The notes below the pieces were generated by a model. The model had not been told where the DNA came from. It searched no databases and saw only the letters and a list, made by a program, of their open reading frames with translations. The position numbers and the translations under genes are program-made. A stretch of 64,000 bases of DNA from an uncultured Clostridia bacterium (GTDB taxonomy: Bacteria > Bacillota > Clostridia > TANB77 > CAG-508), in contig CALXYJ010000001.1 of assembly GCA_944392945.1 (NCBI GenBank), positions 186,001-250,000 on the forward strand. The letters are read 5' to 3'. Positions 45,881 to 55,375 of the stretch are shown in pieces (the first letter of the stretch is position 1; every line of letters starts with the position of its first letter).

Positions 45881-47362
45881 ATGTCATTAATTCAAATTAA
45901 AAATCTAAATTTTAGATATGATGGCGGATATGAAAATATATTCGAGAATGTATCTTTAAACTTGGATACAAATTGGAGATTAGGACTAATTGGAAGAAAT
46001 GGAAAAGGAAAAACTACCTTATTAAATATTTTATGTGGAAAGTTAAAATATAGTGGACAAATTATAAAAAATGTAAATGTTGATTATTTTCCATTTAAGG
46101 TAGATGAAAACAAATTAACATTAGATGTTATTCAAGAATTTTCTTCTGCAGAAGATTGGGAGATAATAAAAGAATTAAATATTTTAAATTTTAAAATAGA
46201 AGCCTTATATAGAGAGTTTTATACATTAAGTGGTGGCGAAAAGGTAAAAGCCATGCTTACTGCTCTTTTCTTAAAAGAAAATGAGTTCTTATTATTAGAT
46301 GAGCCAACTAACCATTTAGATGTAAACTCAAAAATAGATGTAGAAAATTATTTAAAGACCAAAAAGGGATTTATTTTAGTTTCTCATGATAGAAACCTAT
46401 TAAACAATGTAACTGATCATATTATTTCTTTAAATAATTCTAATATCGAAATTGTAAATGGAAATTACGATATTTGGAAAGAAAACTTTGACAGGCAAAA
46501 TAACTTTGAATTAAAGCAAAATGAAAAGTTAAGAAAAGAAATTACAAAATTAGAAGAGGCTAGTAAATCTAATAAAGATTGGTCTGATTTAGCAGAAAAA
46601 GAAAAGCAAAATAAATCGGGAAATAAAGTAACTTTAGATAAGGGGTTTTTAGGACATAAGTCAGCAAAGATTATGAAGAAATCTAAAGTATTAGAAAATA
46701 GAAAAAATAAAAATATTGAGGATGCAAAAAGTCTTTTAAAAAATGTAGAGAAAATTGAAAAATTAAAAATAATACCATTAATTTATGATAAAAAAGAACT
46801 AATAACTGCTAACAATTTTCAGATTGTATATAATAAACCATTATTTAAACCGGTTAATTTTTCTATAAAAAATGGTGATAGAATTAATATTAAGGGAAAA
46901 AATGGAATAGGAAAAACTAGTATAATAAAAGCTATAATTAATAATGAAAAGAATTACAATGGAATATTGAATATTTCCAATGATTTAAAAATTTCGTATG
47001 TACCACAGGATACAAATGGATTAAGAGGAACACTAAAAGAATTTATACAAGAAAATAATATAAATGAGAGTGTTTTTAGGGCTATGTTGGTAAAAATGGG
47101 GATATCACAATCTGAGATGGAAAACAAATTAGATGAATTAAGTGAGGGGCAGAAAAAGAAAATATTATTAGGAAAAAGCATTTCTGAAAATGCACATATA
47201 TATATTTGGGATGAACCATTAAATTATATAGATATAATAACACGTGAACAAATAGAAAATATGATTTTGGAATATATGCCAACACTTCTTTTTATAGAAC
47301 ATGATGAAGTATTTTGTAATAAAGTAAGTACCAAAACTATAATGATTACTGAGCCTTTATAA
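45881..47362 (+). CDS. ABC-F ribosomal protection protein, Lsa type
   Basis: The 493-residue protein has two ATPase domains without membrane segments. The first has Walker A GRNGKGKTT, signature LSGGEK and LLDEPTNHLD; the second has GKNGIGKTS, LSEGQKK and IWDEPLNYID. The opening (LGLIGRNGKGKTTLLNIL, VDYFPF) and IWDEPLNYIDIITREQIE resemble Lsa proteins, which displace lincosamides, streptogramins A and pleuromutilins from the ribosome. The degenerate second Walker B is typical of that group. GGAGGAG precedes the start. Resistance is inferred, not shown. Confidence 0.9.
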   Translation: MSLIQIKNLNFRYDGGYENIFENVSLNLDTNWRLGLIGRNGKGKTTLLNILCGKLKYSGQIIKNVNVDYFPFKVDENKLTLDVIQEFSSAEDWEIIKELNILNFKIEALYREFYTLSGGEKVKAMLTALFLKENEFLLLDEPTNHLDVNSKIDVENYLKTKKGFILVSHDRNLLNNVTDHIISLNNSNIEIVNGNYDIWKENFDRQNNFELKQNEKLRKEITKLEEASKSNKDWSDLAEKEKQNKSGNKVTLDKGFLGHKSAKIMKKSKVLENRKNKNIEDAKSLLKNVEKIEKLKIIPLIYDKKELITANNFQIVYNKPLFKPVNFSIKNGDRINIKGKNGIGKTSIIKAIINNEKNYNGILNISNDLKISYVPQDTNGLRGTLKEFIQENNINESVFRAMLVKMGISQSEMENKLDELSEGQKKKILLGKSISENAHIYIWDEPLNYIDIITREQIENMILEYMPTLLFIEHDEVFCNKVSTKTIMITEPL

Positions 47363-47389
47363 ATTGTTTTGGCAAAATTTAATATTTCC

Positions 47390-47418
47390 TTGAATTAAAA
47401 GGGCAAAAAGAGTATAAT
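47390..47418 (+). promoter_or_regulatory. Promoter of the rsmE operon
   Basis: TTGAAT (47390-47395) and TATAAT (47413-47418) are 17 bases apart, 33 bases before rsmE. Confidence 0.75.
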
Positions 47419-47450
47419 AAATACGAAAAAACCAAGATAGGAGCAGAAAA

Positions 47451-48206
47451 ATGCCTAAATTTTTTGTAAAAGCAGAAAATATAAAAGAAAATGCAGAAAT
47501 ATGGCTTACGGATGATAATAAAAACCATGTAAAAAATGTATTAAGAAAAAATATAGGTGATAAAATTATTATTTGTAATTCTGACGATAGTAAAAATTAT
47601 GAATGTTTTATAGAAAAAATTGAAGAAAACAAAATTGTCTGTAAAATATTAAACACGATAGAAGGCAAATCAGAATCAAAATTGAATATAACAATTTTTC
47701 AAGGATTACCTAAAGCAGATAAAATGGAGCTTATAATACAAAAAGCTACAGAGCTTGGAGTAAAGTCAATTGTACCTATAATAACTAAAAGAACAGTGAT
47801 AAAATTAAAAGAAAAGGATAAGACAAATAAGTTAATTAGGTGGCAAAAGATTGCTGAAGTAGCAGCAAAACAATCTGGACGAGATATAATTCCTAAAATA
47901 GAAAATATAATCAATTTAGATGATATAGATTTTAAAAATTATAAAAAAATAATTGTATTATACGAAAATGAAAATAAAACAAGTATAAAAGATGAAATAA
48001 ATAAACTTAAAGAACTGAATATGGAGGATTTAAACATAGGTATTGTTATTGGTCCAGAAGGTGGATTTGAACAACAAGAAATAGATAAATTAGAACAATT
48101 AGATAATGTAGCTATAGTAACACTGGGAAAAAGAATATTAAGAACTGAAACAGTAGCATTGGTAGTAAGTGGAATATTAATGTATGAATTAGGAGATTTA
48201 AATTAA
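47451..48206 (+). CDS. rsmE: 16S rRNA m3U1498 methyltransferase
   Basis: The 251-residue protein has an N-terminal PUA-like part (HVKNVLRKNIGDKIIICN) and a C-terminal SPOUT methyltransferase domain with GLPKADKMELIIQKATELGV, AAKQSGRDIIPKI, VIGPEGGFEQQEID and LGKRILRTETVAL. It methylates the small-subunit rRNA with S-adenosylmethionine. AGGAG precedes the start. It begins an operon that runs to fmt. Confidence 0.95.
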   Translation: MPKFFVKAENIKENAEIWLTDDNKNHVKNVLRKNIGDKIIICNSDDSKNYECFIEKIEENKIVCKILNTIEGKSESKLNITIFQGLPKADKMELIIQKATELGVKSIVPIITKRTVIKLKEKDKTNKLIRWQKIAEVAAKQSGRDIIPKIENIINLDDIDFKNYKKIIVLYENENKTSIKDEINKLKELNMEDLNIGIVIGPEGGFEQQEIDKLEQLDNVAIVTLGKRILRTETVALVVSGILMYELGDLN

Positions 48207-48218
48207 GGAGTGTTAATT

Positions 48219-49115
48219 ATGAAAAAGCTTAACAAAAAAGAAAAGGTTCAAAAAAAAGAAGAAAATCAGGATAAAAAAACTGAAGATTTAGTAGAAGCAA
48301 TAGAAAAAGAAAAACAAAAAGAGAAAAAAATGTCTAAAGAATATGAGCAAAAAGCTAATAAAAGTATATTTAAAAACATAATGATTGCTATAGTAATATT
48401 AGCATTTTGTATTTTAAAGATTTTAGGATATATGAATATAAAAGAAGATGTTTTTATTGTTGATTTAAAAGTTTTTAGTATATCAATTTTAGTATTTTCC
48501 ATAATTTTATTCGAGAGAAGTTATAAAAGAATAGATTTAGTGTTATTTACACATGGACTAGAAGCACTGTTTGTAGCAATAGTAACTTTGTGCGAAGTAT
48601 ATATTTATCAATTGTTTATAGACAAATTTGTTATGGTTATTGCAATAGAATCATTATTAATATCTGTATATTATATAGTAAAATGCATTAGAATATATAG
48701 TAAAACCAAAAAAGAGTATCAAAAATCATTAAATGATATTAGTGAAATAGTTAAAGAAGAAAAGATTATAAAGATAGAAACACATAAAAAGAAAAACAAA
48801 AAAGAAGACAAAAAAGAAAATAAAAATGAAAATCAAAATAAGAAAAAAGATAATTCAAATAAAAAAGCAAATAATGTAAAAAATGAAGATACAAAAGCAA
48901 AGGAAAAAGAAGTAAAAAAAGAAAAAAATATCAGTAAGCCAGAGAAGAATACAAGTTCAGACTCTTCTAAAGAAAACGAAAAAACAGAAAGTAAAAAAGA
49001 AAACAATAAAGATAAGCAAAAAATAGAATCAGATAAAGAAAATAAGAAAGTAAATAATAATAAACCTAAGAAAACTACTAATAATAAGAAAAATAATAAA
49101 ACTAAGAAAAAATAG
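48219..49115 (+). CDS. Membrane protein with long Lys/Glu/Asn-rich tail
   Basis: The 298-residue protein starts with a charged helix (KKLNKKEKVQKKEENQDKK), has about four membrane segments (residues about 48-160, IMIAIVILAFCILKIL ... IAIESLLISVYYIVK) and ends with about 110 residues made mostly of Lys, Glu, Asn and Asp. The tail is disordered and low in complexity. The family is not recognised. The ATG at 48219 after AAGGAG is the start; a GTG at 48210 overlaps that site. It lies between rsmE and yicC in the operon. Confidence 0.7.
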   Translation: MKKLNKKEKVQKKEENQDKKTEDLVEAIEKEKQKEKKMSKEYEQKANKSIFKNIMIAIVILAFCILKILGYMNIKEDVFIVDLKVFSISILVFSIILFERSYKRIDLVLFTHGLEALFVAIVTLCEVYIYQLFIDKFVMVIAIESLLISVYYIVKCIRIYSKTKKEYQKSLNDISEIVKEEKIIKIETHKKKNKKEDKKENKNENQNKKKDNSNKKANNVKNEDTKAKEKEVKKEKNISKPEKNTSSDSSKENEKTESKKENNKDKQKIESDKENKKVNNNKPKKTTNNKKNNKTKKK

Positions 49116-49127
49116 GAGAGAAAAATA

Positions 49128-50009
49128 ATGATTAGAAGTATGACTGGTTTTGGAAGAGGACATTATGCAAATTCAGAAAGAGAATACACAGTAGAAATAA
49201 AATCTGTAAATCATAAGTATACAGATGTAAATATACGTATTCCATATATATTAAGCTTTTTAGAAGAAAAAATAAAAAAGAAAGTTTTAGAAAAAATAGA
49301 AAGAGGCAAAATAGATATTGTTATAACTTTTGTAAATAATAGTGATTTGGGTAAAAAGATTACTATAAACCAGAGTCTAGCTAAAATGTATATTGAGGAA
49401 TTACGAAAATTAAAAGAATATAACAATATAATGGATGATATATCAATCATGAAAATAGCAAGATTGCCAGATGTTTTAAACATAAGTCAAGATGATAATT
49501 CAGACATTTTTTGGGACGAACTAAATATAGCTTTAGAAGAAGCTTTATCAAATTTATTAGAATCTAAAGAGCTTGAAGGAAGAAAATTATCAGAAGATAT
49601 GTTAAACAGATTGGATGTAATACATAACAATATTTTAAATATTTCAAATTATTCTACTGGACTTATTGAACAATATGTAGTAAAATTAAAGGACAGAATA
49701 AAAGAAATGTTACAAACAGATATAGTAGATGAAGCAAGGATTTCACAAGAAGTAGTTCTATATGCAGACAAAACATCAATAGAAGAAGAAATCACAAGAT
49801 TAAACAGTCATATTTTACAATTTAAAGAACTATTACAATCTGAAAGTATTAAAAAAGTTGGTAAAAAATTAGATTTTATAATACAAGAGATGAATAGAGA
49901 AGTAAATACGATTGGTTCTAAGTCAAATTGTTTAGAAATAACTAATTTAGTAATAGAACTAAAAACTGAACTTGAAGATGTTAGAGAACAAGTTCAAAAT
50001 ATAGAATAG
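49128..50009 (+). CDS. YicC/YloC-family endoribonuclease
   Basis: The 293-residue protein opens with the conserved SMTGFGRGHYANSEREYTVEI and SVNHKYTDVNIRIP and ends with KLDFIIQEMNREVNTIGSKS, both typical of the family. YicC-type proteins cut RNA as hexamers. The place before remA and gmk is conserved in Clostridia. AGGAGAG precedes the start. Confidence 0.93.
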   Translation: MIRSMTGFGRGHYANSEREYTVEIKSVNHKYTDVNIRIPYILSFLEEKIKKKVLEKIERGKIDIVITFVNNSDLGKKITINQSLAKMYIEELRKLKEYNNIMDDISIMKIARLPDVLNISQDDNSDIFWDELNIALEEALSNLLESKELEGRKLSEDMLNRLDVIHNNILNISNYSTGLIEQYVVKLKDRIKEMLQTDIVDEARISQEVVLYADKTSIEEEITRLNSHILQFKELLQSESIKKVGKKLDFIIQEMNREVNTIGSKSNCLEITNLVIELKTELEDVREQVQNIE

Positions 50010-50021
50010 GAAGTGATTTTA

Positions 50022-50270
50022 ATGCAATTAGTAAATATTGGTTTTGGAAATATTGTATCTGCAAATAGAATTATAGCTATAGTAAGTCCAGAATCTGCAC
50101 CAATAAAAAGAATGGTGCAAGAAGCTAAGGATAAAGGAACTGCAATAGATGCTACTTATGGAAGAAGAACAAGAGCAGTAGTAATTACAGATTCTGATCA
50201 TTTAATACTTTCAGCACTACAGCCAGAAACTGTAGCATCAAGATTAGATAAAAATTTAGAAAACAATTAA
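50022..50270 (+). CDS. remA: RemA-type matrix regulator (DUF370)
   Basis: The 82-residue protein is a close RemA match: [51 protein letters not shown] and [14 protein letters not shown]. RemA binds DNA and in Bacillus activates matrix and osmoprotection genes. ATG 50022 is preferred over GTG 50013, which touches the ribosome site. It lies between yicC and rpoZ. Confidence 0.93.
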   Translation: MQLVNIGFGNIVSANRIIAIVSPESAPIKRMVQEAKDKGTAIDATYGRRTRAVVITDSDHLILSALQPETVASRLDKNLENN

Positions 50271-50282
50271 GGGGGAATTTTT

Positions 50283-50471
50283 ATGTTAGTTAAACCATCT
50301 GTAACAGATTTATTAACAAAGGTAGACAATAGATATACATTAGTAATAATGGTATCAAAAAGAGCAAGACAAATAGCAGCAGGAAGTCCAACTTTAACAA
50401 AAGTAAAATCTAATTCAGCAGTAACACTAGCAACTAATGAAGTAGCTGAAGGAAAGGTGGTAGTATGCTAG
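50283..50471 (+). CDS. rpoZ: RNA polymerase omega subunit
   Basis: The 62-residue protein shows the omega pattern KPSVTDLLTKVDNRYTLVIM, VSKRARQIAAG and LATNEVAEGKVV. It helps assemble RNA polymerase. GGGGG precedes the start. The 3' end overlaps gmk by seven bases. Its usual place is after gmk; here it comes before. Confidence 0.93.
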   Translation: MLVKPSVTDLLTKVDNRYTLVIMVSKRARQIAAGSPTLTKVKSNSAVTLATNEVAEGKVVVC

Positions 50472-51040
50472 TTATCTTATCTGGAGTTGCTGGAGCTGGA
50501 AAAAATACAATTCAAAAAGAATTAATAAAAAGAATGGAAAATGTAATTGCAATACCTTCTTATACAGATAGGGAAATAAGAAACGGAGATGTACCAGGCG
50601 AAACATATAATTTTGTTTCTACAGAAGAGTTTGAAAGAATGATAAAAGATAATGAATTATATGAATATGATATACATCATAATCATTATTATGGAACATC
50701 AAGAAAAATTTTGAACGAAAAAATTAAAGAAGGTAAAGTAATTGTTAAAGATATTGATGTAAATGGAACTCAACATTTAATAGAATTATTAAAACAAGAT
50801 ACAAAAGTTATTACGATTTTTTTAAGGGTTCCAAAAGAAGAATTAAAGAAAAGATTAGAAAGTAGAATAGATAAACCAAGCCCAAAAGAGATTCAATTAA
50901 GATTAAATAGATTTGATTTTGAAGAATCAAAAATTGGGATGTACGATTATGTAATAAAAAATAACGATTTAGAAAAAACGGTGTCTATTATACAAAAAAT
51001 AATCGAAGAAGAATTAAAAGTAACAAATACAGAATTTTAA
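50465..51040 (+). CDS. gmk: Guanylate kinase
   Basis: The 191-residue protein has the P-loop GVAGAGKNT, the GMP-binding IPSYTDREIRNGDVPGETYN and FLRVPKEELKKRLESR in the lid region. It phosphorylates GMP to GDP. The P-loop has Asn where most guanylate kinases have Gly or Ser before Thr, and the usual TTR-x-PR pattern of the GMP site is changed to SYTDREIR, so it is a divergent member. It overlaps rpoZ by seven bases. Confidence 0.85.
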   Translation: MLVILSGVAGAGKNTIQKELIKRMENVIAIPSYTDREIRNGDVPGETYNFVSTEEFERMIKDNELYEYDIHHNHYYGTSRKILNEKIKEGKVIVKDIDVNGTQHLIELLKQDTKVITIFLRVPKEELKKRLESRIDKPSPKEIQLRLNRFDFEESKIGMYDYVIKNNDLEKTVSIIQKIIEEELKVTNTEF

Positions 51041-51122
51041 AATATACAAGTTTAAGATATTGTTGTTCTATTTCAAAATAAAGTAGAAAAGAATAATAAT
51101 ATCTTTTTTTATGAGGAGAAAA

Positions 51123-53363
51123 ATGATTGCAGAAATTATAATAGAGTCTAATGTAAAAAATTTAAACAGAGTGTTTGATTATAATATACCTAAAGAAATG
51201 GAAAATAATATATCAATTGGAAGTAGAGTATTAGTTCCATTTGGTAGAAGCAAAAAATTAGAAGAAGGATTTGTAACAAATATAAAAGACAGTACAGAAT
51301 ATGAAGTTAAAGATGTAGCAAAAATAGAGGAACAATTACTTACAACAGATAAAATAAAACTGTCAAAATGGATGGCAAAAAGATATTTTTCAAATGTTTC
51401 CGAATGTATGAGATTAATGCTAAAACCAGGAACAACTTCAAAAAATTTTGCTAATAGAGCTAAGGATAAAACTGCTATTTTTGTAAGTTTAGCCTTACCT
51501 AATGAACAAATATTAAATTATATTAAAACAAATAAAATTAAATCGGAAAAGCAAAAAAGTATTTTATCATATTTAATAAATAATAATATAGAAAGACAAG
51601 CTGTTTTAATAGAAGAAACAGGAACATCAAGAGCTATAATAAAGACACTAGAAAAAAATGGACTTGTAAAATTGCAAGAACAAAAGGTTGTAAGAGATCC
51701 TTTAATGAGCAAAAATATAAAACGTACAAAGAATTTAGATTTTACAGAAGAGCAACAAACAGCTTATAGAAAAATACTTAATTCTATAGAAAATAATGAA
51801 TTCAAAGAGTTTTTGTTATATGGAGTTACAGGCTCTGGGAAAACAGAAATTTATTTACAGTTAATAGAAAAAATTGTAGAAAAAGGAAAAAGTGCTATAA
51901 TGCTAGTACCAGAAATTTCGCTAACTCCACAAATGATAAATAGATTTATAGAAAGATTTGGAAAAGAGATTATATCTGTTTTACATAGTAAATTGTCTGT
52001 TGGTGAAAGGCATGATAGTTGGGAAAAAATAGAAAGTGGAGAAGCAAGAATTGTTATAGGCGCAAGATCTGCAATATTTGCTCCAGTAAATGACTTAGGA
52101 ATTATTATAATTGATGAAGAACATGATTCTTCATATAAATCAGAAATGCCTCCTAGATATAATGCAAAAGAGGTAGCAAGAGAGATTGCTAAAAATAATA
52201 ATATTCCTTTATTATTAGGAAGTGCTACACCTGATATAACAACATTTTACAATGCTAAATGTGGAAATATAGAACTTTTAAAATTAACCAAAAGAGCTAA
52301 TAATTCTAATATGCCAAATATCCAAATAGTAGATTTAAGACAAGAGCTTGCTAATGGTAATAAGACAATGATTAGCATTAAGCTATATAAATTAATAGAA
52401 GAAAATTTAAAAAATAAAAAACAGACAATTTTATTTTTAAATAGAAGAGGTTTTTCTACATTTATAATGTGTAGAGACTGCGGTTATGTTGCAAAATGTA
52501 AAAATTGTAATATAAGTCTTACATATCATAAAAAAGAAGAAAAATTAAAATGTCATTATTGTGGATATGAGGAGCCAGTAGTAAAGATATGCCCAAATTG
52601 TGGAAGTATTAAGATTAAGCATTTTGGAACAGGTACACAAAAATTAGAATTAGAGATAAATAAAATATTTCCTAATGCCTCAACAATTAGAATGGATATA
52701 GATACAGTTACGAAAAAAAATTCTCATGAAGAAATCTTGCGAAAATTTAACCAAGATAAAATAGATATATTAATTGGAACACAAATGATTGTTAAGGGCC
52801 ATCATTTTCCAGATGTTACACTAGTTGGAGTCGTATCTGCAGATGGAAGCTTAAATATAGATGATTATAGGGCAAGCGAAAGAACTTTTGATTTATTAGT
52901 GCAAGTTGCAGGACGAGCTGGTAGAGAAAATTTGCAAGGAAATGTAATTATCCAAACATATAATCCTGATAATTATAGTATACAATATTCTAAAAAACAG
53001 AATTATGAACAATTCTATGATGTAGAAATAAAGTTAAGAAAGCAATTGAGATATCCACCTTTTTGTGATATAATAATGTTTGGAATAAGCGGAGAACAAG
53101 AAAATATTGTTTCTAAAACCGCAAATGAATTATATATAAATTTAGATAAACATATAAAGGAGAAAAATATATTTGCAAATATTTTAAAACCTTTACCTGC
53201 ACCAATAGATAAAATAAAAAACAGGTACAGATGGAGAATAATAATGAAAACAAATTTAAATGACAATATTATCGAAATTATAAATAATTGCTTATATGAT
53301 AAGGAATTATTAAAAAATAATGCAAGGGTTATTGCAGATATAAATCCTACAAACATGATGTAA
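51123..53363 (+). CDS. priA: Primosomal helicase PriA
   Basis: PriA restarts stalled replication forks. The 746-residue protein has the N-terminal 3'-DNA-binding domain (NRVFDYNIP ... GSRVLVPFGRS), the helicase motifs GVTGSGKTEIYLQ, IVIGARSAIFAP and IIDEEHDSSYK, and eight Cys of two zinc sites (CRDCGYVAKCKNC, CHYCGYEEPVVKICPNCG). QVAGRAGR follows near the C-terminus. ATG 51123 with GAGGA upstream is chosen over ATG 51111, which overlaps that site. Place before def and fmt is conserved. Confidence 0.96.
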   Translation: MIAEIIIESNVKNLNRVFDYNIPKEMENNISIGSRVLVPFGRSKKLEEGFVTNIKDSTEYEVKDVAKIEEQLLTTDKIKLSKWMAKRYFSNVSECMRLMLKPGTTSKNFANRAKDKTAIFVSLALPNEQILNYIKTNKIKSEKQKSILSYLINNNIERQAVLIEETGTSRAIIKTLEKNGLVKLQEQKVVRDPLMSKNIKRTKNLDFTEEQQTAYRKILNSIENNEFKEFLLYGVTGSGKTEIYLQLIEKIVEKGKSAIMLVPEISLTPQMINRFIERFGKEIISVLHSKLSVGERHDSWEKIESGEARIVIGARSAIFAPVNDLGIIIIDEEHDSSYKSEMPPRYNAKEVAREIAKNNNIPLLLGSATPDITTFYNAKCGNIELLKLTKRANNSNMPNIQIVDLRQELANGNKTMISIKLYKLIEENLKNKKQTILFLNRRGFSTFIMCRDCGYVAKCKNCNISLTYHKKEEKLKCHYCGYEEPVVKICPNCGSIKIKHFGTGTQKLELEINKIFPNASTIRMDIDTVTKKNSHEEILRKFNQDKIDILIGTQMIVKGHHFPDVTLVGVVSADGSLNIDDYRASERTFDLLVQVAGRAGRENLQGNVIIQTYNPDNYSIQYSKKQNYEQFYDVEIKLRKQLRYPPFCDIIMFGISGEQENIVSKTANELYINLDKHIKEKNIFANILKPLPAPIDKIKNRYRWRIIMKTNLNDNIIEIINNCLYDKELLKNNARVIADINPTNMM

Positions 53364-53376
53364 AAGGAGGAAGAAA

Positions 53377-53850
53377 ATGGCAATTAGATTAATAAGACAA
53401 AATGGAGATGAAATTTTAAGAAAAAGAGCAAGAGAGGTAGAAAATTTTGATAAAAAATTAAGAGAACTTGCAGAAGATATGATAGAAACAATGCATAAAA
53501 ATAATGGTGTTGGTTTAGCTGCACAACAAGTTGGAATTTTAAAAAGACTAATAGTAATTGATATATATGATGGAAAAGGACCAATAGTTTTAGTAAATCC
53601 AGTTATTACTAAAACAAAAGGAGAACATGAAGTAGAAGAAGGATGCTTAAGTTTTCCAAATCAGTTTGCAGTTTTAATAAGACCAAAAGAAGTTGAAGCA
53701 GAGTATTATGATTTAGACGGCAAAAAACAAAAAATTAAAGCAAAAGATTTATTAGCTCAAGCAATATGTCATGAAATAGAGCATTTAGATGGAATTTTGT
53801 TTATTGATAATATGTTACCTGGAACATTAGAAATTGTAAAACCAGAATAA
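53377..53850 (+). CDS. def: Peptide deformylase
   Basis: The enzyme removes the formyl group from new proteins. The 157-residue protein has all three motifs: GVGLAAQQVG, EEGCLSFP (metal Cys) and ICHEIEHLDG (metal His pair and catalytic Glu). AAAGGAGG precedes the start. It is followed 13 bases later by fmt, which adds the formyl group to initiator tRNA. Confidence 0.97.
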   Translation: MAIRLIRQNGDEILRKRAREVENFDKKLRELAEDMIETMHKNNGVGLAAQQVGILKRLIVIDIYDGKGPIVLVNPVITKTKGEHEVEEGCLSFPNQFAVLIRPKEVEAEYYDLDGKKQKIKAKDLLAQAICHEIEHLDGILFIDNMLPGTLEIVKPE

Positions 53851-53863
53851 AAGGAGAGAAAAT

Positions 53864-54859
53864 ATGCTTAATATAGTATTTATGGGAACACCGGATTTTG
53901 CACAAGAATCGTTAAAAAGTATTTATGAAGAAGGTTTTAATGTAGTAGGCGTTGTAACAAATCCAGATAAACCAAAAGGAAGAGGAATGAAACTAACTTT
54001 TTCACCTGTTAAAGAATACGCGATAGAGAAAGATTTAAAAGTTTATCAACCATTAAAGATAAAAAATAATGAAGAATTTATAGAAGAAATTAAAAGATTA
54101 AATCCAGATGTAATTTGCGTTGTTGCATATGGTAAGATTCTTCCAAAAGAAATTTTAGAGATTCCAAAATTTGGTTGTGTAAATGTTCATGCTTCATTAC
54201 TTCCTAAATATAGAGGAGCTGCACCAATCCAATGGGCTGTATTAAATGGAGACAAAAAAACAGGAATTACTACAATGTATATGGATGTAGGCATGGATAC
54301 AGGAGATATGATTTTAAAGCAGGAAACAGAAATTGGAGAAGAGGAAACAACTGGAGAATTATGGAATAGACTTTCTTGTTTAGGAGGTAAACTTTTAGTA
54401 GAAACTTTAAAATTAATAGAAGAAGGAAAAGCTCCAAGAGAGAAACAAGAGGGAGAGTTTTCTTTGGCACCAATGCTTAGTAAAGAAATGGCATTAATAG
54501 ATTGGGAAAACTTTGATATAAATAAAATTCATAATCTAATTAGGGGACTTAATCCAATAATGGGTGCCTATTCTTATATAAATAATAAAAAAATTAAATT
54601 CTGGAAATCAAAAATATTATCAAAACAAGAATTCTTTTCTTATAAAACAGAATTTGAAGAATACGAAAATAAATATGATAATTTAGTGGCTGGTACAATT
54701 TTAATTTCTGATGAAAAAGATGGATTATATATAAAAGCTAATGGAGGAGTATTAAAAATACTAGAGATACAAGGTGAAAATGCAAAAAGAATGAGTACGT
54801 CCGATTTCTTAAGAGGAAATCATTTACCAGCAGGGATGGTTTTTTCTAAAGAGATATAA
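53864..54859 (+). CDS. fmt: Methionyl-tRNA formyltransferase
   Basis: The 331-residue protein shows MGTPDFAQESLK, VTNPDKPKGRGMKLTFSPVK, the catalytic NVHASLLPKYRGAAPIQWAV and GITTMYMDVGMDTGDM. It formylates Met-tRNA with 10-formyl-tetrahydrofolate, which the fhs product (58505) makes. The C-terminal tRNA-binding domain is complete. AAGGAGAG precedes the start. It closes the rsmE-fmt operon, with a terminator at 54891. Confidence 0.97.
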   Translation: MLNIVFMGTPDFAQESLKSIYEEGFNVVGVVTNPDKPKGRGMKLTFSPVKEYAIEKDLKVYQPLKIKNNEEFIEEIKRLNPDVICVVAYGKILPKEILEIPKFGCVNVHASLLPKYRGAAPIQWAVLNGDKKTGITTMYMDVGMDTGDMILKQETEIGEEETTGELWNRLSCLGGKLLVETLKLIEEGKAPREKQEGEFSLAPMLSKEMALIDWENFDINKIHNLIRGLNPIMGAYSYINNKKIKFWKSKILSKQEFFSYKTEFEEYENKYDNLVAGTILISDEKDGLYIKANGGVLKILEIQGENAKRMSTSDFLRGNHLPAGMVFSKEI

Positions 54860-54874
54860 AATTTTGGAAAATAG

Positions 54875-54903
54875 TTGTAAAAAAACATAGAAATTGATAT
54901 ACT
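54875..54903 (+). promoter_or_regulatory. Promoter of the asp23-amaP operon
   Basis: TTGTAA (54875-54880) and TATACT (54898-54903) are 17 bases apart. The -10 box lies inside the fmt terminator stem. Confidence 0.55.
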
Positions 54904-54933
54904 TTATACAGATTTAAAGTATATCAATTTTTA
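54891..54933 (+). terminator. Intrinsic terminator of the fmt operon
   Basis: A perfect 16-base-pair stem (54891-54906 with 54915-54930) is followed by T residues. Confidence 0.88.
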
Positions 54934-54965
54934 ATGTGCATATTAAGTATATAGGAGGGTTAAAT

Positions 54966-55364
54966 ATGGACGAAAATAACGAAGAATTAAACTTAGTAGA
55001 AAATATTTTAAACGAAGAGGAAGATAATATAAATATTGCAGAAGAAGTTATAACAACAATTGCCGGAATTGCTGTTTCAGATATTCCCGGAGTAGCAGAA
55101 ATGGCAGGTGGAATAGCAGGAGGAATTTCCGAAGTATTAAGTGGAAAGAAAAATCTAAGTAAAGGTATTAAAGCGGAAATAGATGGAAATAATGTAAAGG
55201 TAGATGTAAATATAATTGTAAATTATGGTATTCGTATACCTGATGTAGCTTTTGATATTCAAAACAAAGTAAAAAATGCTATAGAAACTATGACAGGACT
55301 AAAAGTAGGAGAAGTTAATGTACATGTTCAAGGTGTAAATATAGAAAAAACAGAAGAAAACTAA
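54966..55364 (+). CDS. Asp23/Gls24-family envelope stress protein
   Basis: The 132-residue protein has the family core IAEEVITTIAGIAVSDIPGV, a Gly-rich stretch, and VKVDVNIIVNYGIRIPDVAF, VKNAIETMTGL, VNVHVQGV. Asp23 proteins sit under the membrane, held by AmaP, and help with envelope stress. AGGAGG precedes the ATG at 54966; an earlier ATG at 54936 has no ribosome site. It heads an operon with amaP. Confidence 0.93.
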   Translation: MDENNEELNLVENILNEEEDNINIAEEVITTIAGIAVSDIPGVAEMAGGIAGGISEVLSGKKNLSKGIKAEIDGNNVKVDVNIIVNYGIRIPDVAFDIQNKVKNAIETMTGLKVGEVNVHVQGVNIEKTEEN

Positions 55365-55375
55365 GGAGGAAAACG

